Origin: Microbulbifer guangxiensis
GTDB taxonomy: Bacteria; Pseudomonadota; Gammaproteobacteria; Pseudomonadales; Cellvibrionaceae
Length of the DNA stretch: 64,000 bases
Direction of reading: 5' to 3'
NCBI RefSeq assembly: GCF_021729075.1
Contig: NZ_JAJSAQ010000005.1
Coordinates: 62,001 to 126,000, forward strand
Part shown: positions 33,925-41,954 of the stretch, one piece after another
Position numbering within the stretch: the stretch's first letter is position 1
How the letters are laid out: every line of letters starts with the position of its first letter
The notes under the pieces: generated by a model
Seen by the model: only the letters and a program-made list of their open reading frames with translations
Databases searched by the model: none
Told to the model about the DNA's origin: nothing
Program-made: the position numbers and the translations under genes

Positions 33925-34652
33925 AAGCTGCCCTGACGCCATTAGAGACATTGGACCGGCGCCTGCGCAACGGCCTGATCGTCTCCTGCCAACCGGTAGA
34001 CAACGGGCCCATGGACGATGACGACACCGTGGTCCGCCTTGCCCGCGCCGCCATCGCCGGCGGGGCCGACGGATTGCGCATCGAAGGCGCTGTCCGGGTG
34101 GCCCGGGTGCGGGTGGCACTGCCCGAGGCGCTGATCATCGGCATTGTGAAGCGGGATCTGCCGGACAGTCCGGTGCGCATTACGCCCTTCTGCAGTGACG
34201 TGGAGGCGCTGGCGCAAGCCGGGGCAGACATCATTGCCGTTGACGCCACCGAGCGGGTGCGGCCGGAAGCCCTCGGCGCCCTGATCGAATCCATTCACCA
34301 GCTGGGCAAGGTCGCCATGGCGGACTGCAGTTGCCTGGGCGATGCCGCCAATGCCCACCGCCTCGGTGCCGATATCGTCGGTTCGACCCTGTCCGGTTAT
34401 ACCGGTGGGCCGGTGCCCAGCGAGCCCGATTACGAACTGCTCGAGCAACTCACGCAGCGCTATCCGCGGGTGATGGCCGAGGGTCGCTTCAATACCCCGC
34501 ACGAGTGCGCCCGCGCACGTCAACTCGGCGCCTGGGCCGTGACCGTGGGCACCGCCATTACCCGCACCGAGGTGGTGACCCAGTGGTTTGTCGAGGCCAC
34601 CTCCGCTCCCCGCCGGGAGGAAGCACCAACGGTTGCGAGCGAAGGATCCTAG
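33921..34652 (+). CDS. nanE: N-acylmannosamine-6-phosphate 2-epimerase
   Basis: 243 residues, TIM-barrel. LRNGLIVSCQPVDNGPMDD (about 15-33), GGADGLRIEG, IGIVKRDLPDSPVRITPF (about 73-90), DIIAVDATERVRP and AEGRFNTPHEC (about 190-200) with the catalytic Lys and Glu region match NanE. It converts ManNAc 6-phosphate to GlcNAc 6-phosphate. The start overlaps the GntR gene (ATGA). No sialic-acid aldolase, nagA or nagB is in view, so here it more likely serves ManNAc-containing glycan units, together with the ROK kinase of the divergent operon. The last 20 residues are poorly conserved. Confidence 0.9.
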   Translation: MKAALTPLETLDRRLRNGLIVSCQPVDNGPMDDDDTVVRLARAAIAGGADGLRIEGAVRVARVRVALPEALIIGIVKRDLPDSPVRITPFCSDVEALAQAGADIIAVDATERVRPEALGALIESIHQLGKVAMADCSCLGDAANAHRLGADIVGSTLSGYTGGPVPSEPDYELLEQLTQRYPRVMAEGRFNTPHECARARQLGAWAVTVGTAITRTEVVTQWFVEATSAPRREEAPTVASEGS

Positions 34653-34681
34653 CTGTTGTGGCGACGGGTTATCGGCGGCGT

Positions 34682-35548
34682 TCAGGGACAGCGGATGCGA
34701 TAGCCGTTTTCAGAAACCTCGCCGGGCTGCAATGTGATAAAGCCGGGCTTTTCCGCCAGCTCGGAGGGTGCGGAAGGGGTATCGTCAGTACTGAGCCACG
34801 GCTCGATGCAGACGTAGGGTGCATTCGGCTTTGCCCATATACCGACATGAGGCGCACCGCCGGTATCAAATTCCAGCAGACACTCACCGCCGGCGAACAA
34901 ACCGATTTTGCGTGAGCGGATATTTTTCAGGATCAATGCATCCCTGGCGAAGGTATCCTCTCCCAGCTGCAAACGCCGCCCCGCCATCGTCAGGGGCTCG
35001 GGGTTTTCTCCCAGCAGATCACCCTCCAGGTGATAACACTCGCCCTGCTCGTGGCATTCGAATTCCAGATAACTGTCCGAGGCTGCCATGGTTTCGCCCG
35101 GCAGGGCGAAGGCGGGATGCGAGCCAAGGGAAAACGGCATCCCCCCTTCCCCATGATTTTCCACCCGGTAGAGCACCGACAGGGTGTCCCGCTCCAGCCG
35201 GAATGTCACCTGCAGTCGAAAATCAAAGGGATAAAGCTGACGGGTGTCCTCATCAGCCTGGAGGGTCAGAGTCAGGGACTCGTCATCCGCATTGAGCAGT
35301 GAAAACTGCCGCTTGCTGGCAAAACCGTGTTTACGCATGGCATACCAGTGACCGTCGTGATGATAGCCCGCATTCTTCAAACGACCCACCACCGGAAAGA
35401 GGATTGGCGCCGTACCGGCCCAGACATCGGGGTCACCCCGCCACATCAGTTCCCGCTGTCGCGCGTGATCCACCAGGCTGAACAACTCCGCTCCTTTCTC
35501 GCGCACTGCGACGGTGAGACGGTTATTTTTCAGCATCAGACTTGCCAT
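34682..35548 (-). CDS. Aldose 1-epimerase family protein (LacX-like)
   Basis: 288 residues from the ATG at 35548 (AGGTGA upstream). The galactose-mutarotase fold is indicated by GAELFSLVDHARQRELMW (about 19-36), ILFPVVGRLKNAGY near 50, RKHGFASKRQF near 70 with the catalytic-type His, and FSLGSHPAFALP near 140. It matches the LacX-like branch, whose natural sugar is unclear. It would speed the anomer interconversion of a sugar released by the neighbouring glycan pathway. It is convergent with nanE, with a 29-base gap and no clear terminator. Confidence 0.88.
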   Translation of the reverse strand: MASLMLKNNRLTVAVREKGAELFSLVDHARQRELMWRGDPDVWAGTAPILFPVVGRLKNAGYHHDGHWYAMRKHGFASKRQFSLLNADDESLTLTLQADEDTRQLYPFDFRLQVTFRLERDTLSVLYRVENHGEGGMPFSLGSHPAFALPGETMAASDSYLEFECHEQGECYHLEGDLLGENPEPLTMAGRRLQLGEDTFARDALILKNIRSRKIGLFAGGECLLEFDTGGAPHVGIWAKPNAPYVCIEPWLSTDDTPSAPSELAEKPGFITLQPGEVSENGYRIRCP

Positions 35549-35765
35549 CACTCACCTATCTTTCTTCTGTAAATCGTTAGCCAGCAGCTCTCCGTCACGA
35601 TTGGCGGGGCAAACAAATCAATCAGGAAGTGCCGCATCGGGATATTCAAATGGTCTGCCATCATTTCAGACAAACCCTCTTTTTGCGACTATTGTGGGAA
35701 ATGCCCATGACGGGTACAACAAGATAAAAATGCCATAACCGTGATCAGGCTGAAGGAAGCCAACC

Positions 35766-36617
35766 ATGAAAGATGTCTGCGTCGCTGCGATCCAGATGGT
35801 AAGCAGCGAATCGGTCAGCGATAACCTGGCAAGCGCTCACTCATTACTTGTTGAGGCTGCCAGCCGCGGGACAAAAATCGCCCTGCTGCCTGAAAACTTT
35901 GCCCACATGTCAGACAAGGGCAGCTTCAGCGTCGCCGAGCCCTTTGCCGCTGAGGGCGAAGCCAGCCCCGGGGATCATCCCATCCAGCATGCGCTGCAGA
36001 CCTGGGCCGCTGAACTGGGGATCTGGCTGGTGGCAGGTTCGGTGCCCCTCTGTGAGCGTTGGGATGGTACCAGGACCGAGGGCCGACGGAGCCGTTCCGC
36101 CTGCCTGGTTTACGACGATCGCGGCAAATTGCGCGGACGCTATGACAAGATCCACCTGTTTGATGTGGAGGTGGAAGATGCGGCGGGGAGCTACCGGGAA
36201 TCTGCCAGCATCGAGCCGGGCGAGGAGCCCCTGATAACCACTACACCGTGGGGGGAGCTCGGACTCAGCGTCTGCTTCGACCTGCGCTTTCCCGAGCTCT
36301 ACCGACAGCTGGCGATCGCCGGTGCGGAGATGCTCGTGGTGCCGTCGGCATTCACCTACACCACGGGCCAGGCCCACTGGCTCACGCTGCTGCGCGCCCG
36401 CGCGATTGAGAACGGTTGCTTCGTCATCGGCGCTAACCAGGGGGGGCAGCATTCCGAGAAAAGGCGCACCTGGGGACACTCGGTCATCATTGATCCCTGG
36501 GGAGAGGTGCTCGCCGAGGCCGGGGAAGGCGAAGCGGTGATTACCGCAAACCTGCAAGTGGAAAAACTGGAAAAAGTGCGACGGCAGATGCCGCTGCTGT
36601 CGATGCGGCGACTGTAA
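35766..36617 (+). CDS. Carbon-nitrogen hydrolase, Nit1/deaminated glutathione amidase type
   Basis: 283 residues. The nitrilase-superfamily triad is visible: Glu in ALLPENFAHM (about 42-51), Lys in GRYDKIHLFDV (about 125-135) and Cys in GLSVCFDLRFPELYR (about 164-178). The LRFPE motif and IHLFDV stretch are characteristic of Nit1/Nit2-type enzymes that hydrolyse deaminated glutathione, a repair reaction, in the cytoplasm. An aliphatic omega-amidase is the alternative. It starts after AAGGAAGCC and appears to be a single-gene unit; an inverted-repeat element lies downstream. Confidence 0.9.
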   Translation: MKDVCVAAIQMVSSESVSDNLASAHSLLVEAASRGTKIALLPENFAHMSDKGSFSVAEPFAAEGEASPGDHPIQHALQTWAAELGIWLVAGSVPLCERWDGTRTEGRRSRSACLVYDDRGKLRGRYDKIHLFDVEVEDAAGSYRESASIEPGEEPLITTTPWGELGLSVCFDLRFPELYRQLAIAGAEMLVVPSAFTYTTGQAHWLTLLRARAIENGCFVIGANQGGQHSEKRRTWGHSVIIDPWGEVLAEAGEGEAVITANLQVEKLEKVRRQMPLLSMRRL

Positions 36618-36671
36618 GTAAGGGGCGGGTGGCCTGCGGCTGATGACAAAGCCGTGCGGTCTGAAATTAAG

Positions 36672-36780
36672 ACAGAGTGCCAGGGCCCGGATTTCGAAAC
36701 CGTCGGGTACAGGACGTACCCGACGGAGCTACACGGACGTATTCATGCGTTTTCGAAATCCGGGGCCTGGTGCTCTGTCG
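36672..36780. repeat. Miniature inverted-repeat element with an internal perfect hairpin
   Basis: Arms at 36672-36700 and 36751-36780 are reverse complements over 29 bases with 3 mismatches (outer end GACAGAG, inner end GGATTTCGAAA). Between them CCGTCGGGTAC (36701-36711) and GTACCCGACGG (36717-36727) form a perfect 11-base hairpin with a 5-base loop; about 23 bases separate this from the right arm. There is no coding capacity. The architecture is that of a REP/MITE-like dispersed element or a branched structured RNA. No second copy was seen in this window. Confidence 0.75.
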
Positions 36781-36863
36781 CCACCAACTCTTCTTAGAGG
36801 AAGGGTGGGGCGATCGACACTACGGGCCAACCTTGGTGGCCAGCCCTTTCTATCTAGCAAACT

Positions 36864-37871
36864 CTAGGATTTTTCCACGACCTGCTCGATGCGACCGAAG
36901 ATCGACTGGCCTTCGTCATCGAACATTTCGATGGCGATGCGATCACCGAATTCCATAAAGGACGTGCTCGGCTTGCCATTCTGGATGGTCTCGATCATGC
37001 GGATCTCGGCGATACAGCTGTAACCGACACCGCCCTCTTCCACCGGCTTGCCCGGGCCACCGTCCAGCTTGTTGGACACAGTACCGGAGCCGATGATGGT
37101 GCCCGCACCCAGGGGACGGGTTTTGGCCGCGTGGGCCACCAGCTGGCCGAAGTGGAACGTCATATCGATGCCGGCATTCGGCTTGCCGAAGATCTTGCCG
37201 TTCAGCTCGGAGGTCAACGGCAGGTGCAGCTTGCCTTCCTGCCACTTGTCACCCAGCTGCTCCGGCGTCACGCACACCGGCGAGAAGGCACTGGACGGTT
37301 TGGACTGGTAGAAGCCGAAGCCCTTGGCCAGCTCGCCGGGAATCAGACCGCGCAGGGAAACATCGTTCACCAGCATGATCAGCTTGATGTGTTTGAGGGC
37401 CTCCTCCGGGGACACCCCCATGGGCACATCGTCGGTGATGACGGCGATCTCGGCCTCGAAGTCGATACCGAAACCTTCGCTCTGCGGCATCTTGACCGGC
37501 TCACGCGGCGCCAGGAAAGTATCGGAGCCACCCTGGTACATCAGCGGGTCGCTCCAGAAAGTTTCCGGCATTTCGGCGTTGCGTGCTTTGCGCACCAGCT
37601 CCACGTGATTCACATAAGCACTGCCATCGGCCCAGTGGTAGGCACGGGGCAACGGACTGTGACACTTGGCCTGGTCGAAGGCTTCGCCTTGGATTTCGCC
37701 GCTCTGCAGTTTTGCGTGCAGGGCTTCCAGCTTGCTGGAAACTTCTGCCCAGTTATCCAGTGCGCTTTGCAGGGTCGGGGCAATGTCAGCTGCGGACGCC
37801 ATACGGGTGAGGTCGTCGCTGACCACCACCAGTTGGCCATCGCGGCCGGATTTAAGGCTGGCTAACTTCAC
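36864..37871 (-). CDS. fahA: Fumarylacetoacetate hydrolase
   Basis: 335 residues. The FAH fold is clear: GIDFEAEIAVITDDVPMGV (about 130-148) with the metal-binding Asp/Glu set, LIMLVNDVSLRGLIPGE, KGFGFYQSKPSSAFSPVCV (about 185-203), and LGAGTIIGSGTVSN near 265. It splits fumarylacetoacetate to fumarate and acetoacetate, the last step of tyrosine and homogentisate breakdown. The 31-base gap to the VOC gene and HPPD upstream on the same strand indicates one operon. The 335-residue length is that of the short bacterial form. Confidence 0.9.
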   Translation of the reverse strand: MKLASLKSGRDGQLVVVSDDLTRMASAADIAPTLQSALDNWAEVSSKLEALHAKLQSGEIQGEAFDQAKCHSPLPRAYHWADGSAYVNHVELVRKARNAEMPETFWSDPLMYQGGSDTFLAPREPVKMPQSEGFGIDFEAEIAVITDDVPMGVSPEEALKHIKLIMLVNDVSLRGLIPGELAKGFGFYQSKPSSAFSPVCVTPEQLGDKWQEGKLHLPLTSELNGKIFGKPNAGIDMTFHFGQLVAHAAKTRPLGAGTIIGSGTVSNKLDGGPGKPVEEGGVGYSCIAEIRMIETIQNGKPSTSFMEFGDRIAIEMFDDEGQSIFGRIEQVVEKS

Positions 37872-37902
37872 TGTGCCTTCCTCTCGCTTTCAATCTTTGG
37901 GT

Positions 37903-38451
37903 TTAGGGATCTAACGCTTTGAACTCTTCTTCACCGTGCATCCACGCCGCGTGGCGCGGTGCTTTCTTGGTGCGGGACCACTCTTCCAGCATGTCTTCCG
38001 CCACGCGCTTCAACTCCTTGTGCATACCGGGCTCGGCGGTATTGGCCGCCAGCTCGATACGGTGCCCGTTGGGATCGAAGAAGTAGATGGACTTGAAGAT
38101 CGTGTGGTTGGTGGGACCGAGCACATCGATACCCGCATCCTCGAGCTTCTGCTTCATGGCCAGCAGCTCGTCCATGCTCTCCACTTCCAGGGCGATGTGC
38201 TGCACCCACTGCGGGGTGTTCTCATCGCGGCCCATGTCCGGGGAGTTGGGCAGCTCGAAGAAGGCGAGCACGTTGCCCTGGCCCGCATCGAGGAATACAT
38301 GCATGTACGGGTCCGGTGCCCCGGTGGAGGGCACCTTGTCTTCGGCAATGGCCAGCTGGAAGTCCATGCCGAGGAGATCGCGGTAAAACTCCACGGTTTC
38401 CTTGGCGTCGCGGCAGCGGTAGGCCACGTGGTGAATGCGCTTGATGCCCAT
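37903..38451 (-). CDS. VOC-family metalloprotein (possible extradiol dioxygenase) in the tyrosine operon
   Basis: 182 residues from the ATG at 38451, 1 base after the HPPD stop. Two beta-alpha-beta-beta-beta units supply a likely metal triad: His in RIHHVAYRCRDA (about 5-8), His in WVQHIALEVES (about 92) and Glu in FFDPNGHRIELAAN (about 145). Such proteins are glyoxalases, epimerases or type I extradiol dioxygenases. It lies between HPPD, which makes homogentisate, and fumarylacetoacetase. The window shows no cupin-type homogentisate dioxygenase, so a ring-opening role is possible, but an accessory function is equally open. Confidence 0.85.
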   Translation of the reverse strand: MGIKRIHHVAYRCRDAKETVEFYRDLLGMDFQLAIAEDKVPSTGAPDPYMHVFLDAGQGNVLAFFELPNSPDMGRDENTPQWVQHIALEVESMDELLAMKQKLEDAGIDVLGPTNHTIFKSIYFFDPNGHRIELAANTAEPGMHKELKRVAEDMLEEWSRTKKAPRHAAWMHGEEEFKALDP

Positions 38452-38452
38452 A

Positions 38453-39553
38453 TCAGGCCTCCGGCTTCTCTTCTTTGCCCTTGTCACCGATCACGCCGCG
38501 CTTCAGCTGGTCGCGCTCGATGGATTCGAACAGCGCCTTGAAGTTGCCCTCACCGAAGCCTTCGTCTTCCTTGCGCTGGATGAACTCGAAGAACACCGGG
38601 CCGAGCATGTTGGCGGAGAAGATCTGCAGCAGCAGGCGTGGCTGGCCGCCCTCGGTGGTGCCGTCCAGGAGGATACCGCGGGACTTCAGCTCCTCGGTGG
38701 GCTCACCGTGGCCCGGCAGACGCTCTTCCAGCATCTCGTAGTAGGTTTCCGGCGGAGCGGTCATGAACTCCATGCCGCGCTCTTTCAGACGATCCCAGCA
38801 CTTGAGCAGGTCGTCACAGGCAAAGGCGATGTGCTGGATGCCCTCGCCGTTGTACTTCATCAGGAACTCTTCGATCTGGCCGCCGCCACCAGCTGCCTCT
38901 TCGTTCAGCGGAATGCGGATCTTGCCATCCGGTGCGGTCATGGCCTTGGACAGCAGGCCGGTGTACTCGCCCTTGATGTCGAAGTAGCGGATCTCGCGGA
39001 AGTTGAACAGATCTTCGTAGTACTTGGCCCAGTAGTCCATGCGGCCGCGATAGACGTTGTGGGTCAGGTGGTCCAGGGTATGGAAACCACAACCTTCCGG
39101 ATGACGGTCGACGCCCTCGATCCACTCGAAGTCGATGTCGTAGATGGAGCTGCCGTCTTCGTAACGGTCGATCAGGTACAGGGTGGCGCCGCCGATGCCC
39201 TTGATGGCGGGCAGGCGCAATTCCATCGGCCCGGTGTAAACGTTGACCGGCTGGGCGCCTTTCTTCAGCGCCTCTTCGTAGGCGAACTTGGCGTCTTTCA
39301 CACGGAAGGCCAGGCCACAGGCGGAGGGGCCGTGCTCCTGGGCATAGTAGTAGGCGTGACTCTTGGGCTCGTAGTTGGTGATGAAGTTGATATCACCCTG
39401 GCGCCACAGCTCGACGTCCTTGGAGCGGTGGCGGGCCACCTTGGTGAAGCCCATGGCGTCGAATACGTGTTCCAGGATGCCCTTTTCCGGCGCGGTGAAC
39501 TCTACGAACTCGAAGCCGTTCAGGCCCATCGGATTCTCAAACAGGTCGGCCAT
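38453..39553 (-). CDS. hpd: 4-hydroxyphenylpyruvate dioxygenase
   Basis: 366 residues from the ATG at 39553 (GAGGATT upstream). Two VOC domains are present. The iron ligands are His in [12 protein letters not shown] (about 163), His in [11 protein letters not shown] (about 241) and Glu in [11 protein letters not shown] (about 322). The enzyme turns 4-hydroxyphenylpyruvate into homogentisate with O2 and loss of CO2. It is the first gene of the operon hpd, VOC, fahA. Its promoter region carries a 14-base inverted repeat (39612-39646), the likely site of a tyrosine-pathway repressor. Confidence 0.96.
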   Translation of the reverse strand: MADLFENPMGLNGFEFVEFTAPEKGILEHVFDAMGFTKVARHRSKDVELWRQGDINFITNYEPKSHAYYYAQEHGPSACGLAFRVKDAKFAYEEALKKGAQPVNVYTGPMELRLPAIKGIGGATLYLIDRYEDGSSIYDIDFEWIEGVDRHPEGCGFHTLDHLTHNVYRGRMDYWAKYYEDLFNFREIRYFDIKGEYTGLLSKAMTAPDGKIRIPLNEEAAGGGGQIEEFLMKYNGEGIQHIAFACDDLLKCWDRLKERGMEFMTAPPETYYEMLEERLPGHGEPTEELKSRGILLDGTTEGGQPRLLLQIFSANMLGPVFFEFIQRKEDEGFGEGNFKALFESIERDQLKRGVIGDKGKEEKPEA

Positions 39554-39611
39554 ACAATCCTCACTATTCCGTTGGTTGGCGACACACCGCGACTGGCGGG
39601 TGCGAATATTG

Positions 39612-39646
39612 GTTGCAATTGTAACCATGTTAGTTACAACTGCAAC
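39612..39646. promoter_or_regulatory. Inverted-repeat operator upstream of hpd
   Basis: GTTGCAATTGTAAC (39612-39625) and GTTACAACTGCAAC (39633-39646) are inverted copies matching at 13 of 14 positions with a 7-base spacer. It lies 59 bases before the hpd start. The TGTAAC/GTTACA core recalls TyrR/PhhR-type or other tyrosine-pathway operators, but the regulator itself is not in the window. Confidence 0.75.
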
Positions 39647-39798
39647 TAATGAGCGGGACCACCGCGCCCGAATCCGTCAGCGGTTCCCATGGCTCAAAGT
39701 GACCAGTTTTACACCGCGGGCGCCGCTAGAATGCTAGGCTGCGCCGCCCCCGGACACACCCGCGTCGCTGCGGCTAACGACAGGATCCCGAGGCCAAA

Positions 39799-41184
39799 AT
39801 GAAAAAAATAGTCACCATTCCCCTGCTCGCGCTCGCCCTGGCGGGGACTGCCAGCGCCATCCTGGCACCGCGCCTGCTGGGCTTCTCCATGACCGAACTG
39901 GGCAGCGCTGTGCGTGTTGCCACCGGTATGGGGGCCAAGCTGGCCTGTTCCGGGCGCTATGTCTCCGGCTTCGATCGAGCACAGATCCTTGAGGACCTGG
40001 CCTCCTACTCACCGGCAAACCGACTGCTGGACCTGGAATATGACGCGGACGGCCGCCGTGTCACCGCGGACCTGCTGGGACTCGGCAAAGTGAGCGCCCG
40101 CTATCGGGAGGGGCTCGGCTGCGCGCTGGAGATCGGTGACACCACTCCCCTGGACCAGGTGACTGTGCAGACGGTCGCAACCACGGACGCCCCCTGGCCG
40201 GAGGGCAGCGCTGTGCCTGCCATCAACGCGGACCTGCAGCAGCGCCTGGATGCCCTGCTGGCCAGTGACAACGCCGCCGGACTGGAGACCCGCGCCTTGC
40301 TGGTGGTGCAGGATGGCGAGCTGGTGGCCGAGTCCTATGCCGAGGGCATTACCCCGCAGACACCCCTGCTGGGCTGGTCCATGGGCAAGAGCCTGACCGC
40401 GATGCTGCAGGGCCGCCTGGAAGCCCTGGGCCAGGGCGACCGCCAGGCCAGGGCCCTCTTCCCCGAGTGGCAGGAAGACGCGCGCCGTGAGATCACCCTG
40501 GAGCAACTGCTGCAGATGTCGTCGGGCCTCGATTTCGACGAGACCTACGCGCCGGGTAGTGATGCCACCCACATGCTATTCAGCGCCCACAGCGCCTCCG
40601 ATGTGGCGCTGCAGAGCCCGGCCGCCTTCGACCCCGGCAGTCATTTCTCTTATTCCTCCGGCACCACCAACCTGATTGCCCGCTGGCTGCACGAGCAGTT
40701 GGGTGGCACGCCGCAGGCCAGCATCGACTTCTTCCAGCAGCAGCTGTTGCAACCGCTGGGCATGGCCGACACCGTATTCGAAATGGACCCGAGTGGCGTA
40801 TTCGTGGGCAGCTCCTACATCTATGCATCCGCGCGGGACTGGGCGCGCCTGGGCCAGCTGATGCTCAATGGTGGCGAGCTGAACGGACAGCAGCTGCTGA
40901 GCGAGGAGTGGGTCCAGCGGGCAGCGATGCCGAACGACAGCGAAAACGAGCCCCGCTACGGTTACCAGTTCTGGCTCAATGACGGCGGGGATACACTGCG
41001 CTATCCCGAACTGCCCGCCGATGCCTATTTCATGCAGGGCAACCGCAAGCAGGTGGTGATGATCTCCCCCTCCACCAACACGGTCGTCGTGCGGCTGGGC
41101 TGGTCCGCGGGGGGCTACCCGGTGGGTGAGAATTTCGCCGAGTTGTTGCCGGTTCCCGGGCGGGAGACGTTGAGCGGTCGTTAA
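39799..41184 (+). CDS. Exported beta-lactamase-fold serine hydrolase (NylB/class C type)
   Basis: 461 residues with an N-terminal signal or anchor (IPLLALALAGTASAILA). The catalytic SxxK motif is SMGK at 194-197 (context GWSMGKSLTAML) and the Tyr-containing second motif lies in HFSYSSGTTNL (about 280). The C-terminal stretch YFMQGNRKQVVMISPS takes the place of the KTG strand. This pattern is that of penicillin-binding-protein-like esterases and 6-aminohexanoate-oligomer hydrolases rather than true beta-lactamases. The first 130 residues are an extra N-terminal region. Substrate unknown. It is convergent with the EPS phosphatase gene, only 6 bases apart. Confidence 0.87.
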   Translation: MKKIVTIPLLALALAGTASAILAPRLLGFSMTELGSAVRVATGMGAKLACSGRYVSGFDRAQILEDLASYSPANRLLDLEYDADGRRVTADLLGLGKVSARYREGLGCALEIGDTTPLDQVTVQTVATTDAPWPEGSAVPAINADLQQRLDALLASDNAAGLETRALLVVQDGELVAESYAEGITPQTPLLGWSMGKSLTAMLQGRLEALGQGDRQARALFPEWQEDARREITLEQLLQMSSGLDFDETYAPGSDATHMLFSAHSASDVALQSPAAFDPGSHFSYSSGTTNLIARWLHEQLGGTPQASIDFFQQQLLQPLGMADTVFEMDPSGVFVGSSYIYASARDWARLGQLMLNGGELNGQQLLSEEWVQRAAMPNDSENEPRYGYQFWLNDGGDTLRYPELPADAYFMQGNRKQVVMISPSTNTVVVRLGWSAGGYPVGENFAELLPVPGRETLSGR

Positions 41185-41190
41185 ATCAGT

Positions 41191-41952
41191 TCAGGCCGGG
41201 TGTTCGACAGGGTTCTCGGCAAACTGGCAGGCGGACAACCGACGCGGGTTATCCAGCACCAGCTCCTGCGCCCGGCTCTCGCCGATGATGGCCGCGGCAG
41301 CATCGCGGCCGCGGGACATGGCCGGTGGCCGCCGCTCCAGATGGTGGGCATCGCTGGCCAGCACAGTGACCAGATCCTTCTCCAGCAATTGCCGCGCGCG
41401 GGTTTCTGCCCCCGGGCCGAAGTCGCCCGCCACTGCGCCGGCGGTGACCTGGAACAGGCAGTCGGCTTCTACCAGTGGCCGCAGCCGGGCCAGGTTGCGC
41501 AGGACATCGCGGTTGCGTTCGGGATGGGCGATCAGTGGGCGGATGCCCTGTTTCGCCAGCCATTGGATCAGCTGGTCGGTTCCGGGCGGGATGTGACTGT
41601 GGGGCAACTCCAGCAGCAGGATACGATCCCCCTGCCATTCCCCGACAAAGGGAATCTCGCCACGCTCCAGCAATGCCGGCAAATCATCGGTCAGACGCAC
41701 TTCGGCTGCGAGGGCAACCTGCAGTGACGGCTCTTCAGCGCAGAATTCCGTTTCCAGCGCACGCTGGAACTGTTCGAAGGCGGGCCGCAGACTGGACGCC
41801 GTATTCTCGTAGCGGCCCGGGTGGATATGGGGCGTCAGCACGGCGTGGGTAATGCCGTCGGCGACGGCAGCCCGCGCCAGTGCGAGCGCCGTCGCCAGAT
41901 TGTCTGCACCGTCGTCGACGCCCGGCAGCAGATGGCTGTGCAGGTCAAACAC
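41191..41952 (-). CDS. CpsB/YwqE-type tyrosine-protein phosphatase (PHP family)
   Basis: 253 residues. The PHP metal-binding motifs are in order: DLHSHLLPGVDDG (3-15), VLTPHIHPGRY (about 37-47), PLIAHPERNRD (about 137-147) and LASDAHHLERR (about 193-203). This is the manganese-dependent phosphatase that removes phosphate from the tyrosine cluster of Wzc-type autokinases, resetting the polymerisation and export cycle. The gene lies 2 bases after the autokinase gene and is the last of that minus-strand operon. Confidence 0.93.
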   Translation of the reverse strand: MFDLHSHLLPGVDDGADNLATALALARAAVADGITHAVLTPHIHPGRYENTASSLRPAFEQFQRALETEFCAEEPSLQVALAAEVRLTDDLPALLERGEIPFVGEWQGDRILLLELPHSHIPPGTDQLIQWLAKQGIRPLIAHPERNRDVLRNLARLRPLVEADCLFQVTAGAVAGDFGPGAETRARQLLEKDLVTVLASDAHHLERRPPAMSRGRDAAAAIIGESRAQELVLDNPRRLSACQFAENPVEHPA

Positions 41953-41954
41953 TC

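Noticed and set aside
38435-39649. Plus-strand open frame opposite hpd (404 codons)
   Set aside because: Antisense shadow of an unmistakable HPPD gene with intact iron ligands.
39799-41184. Antibiotic-resistance beta-lactamase
   Set aside because: The SxxK motif is present, but the YxN and KTG motifs differ and there is a long extra N-terminal region; it fits esterase or oligomer hydrolase relatives better.
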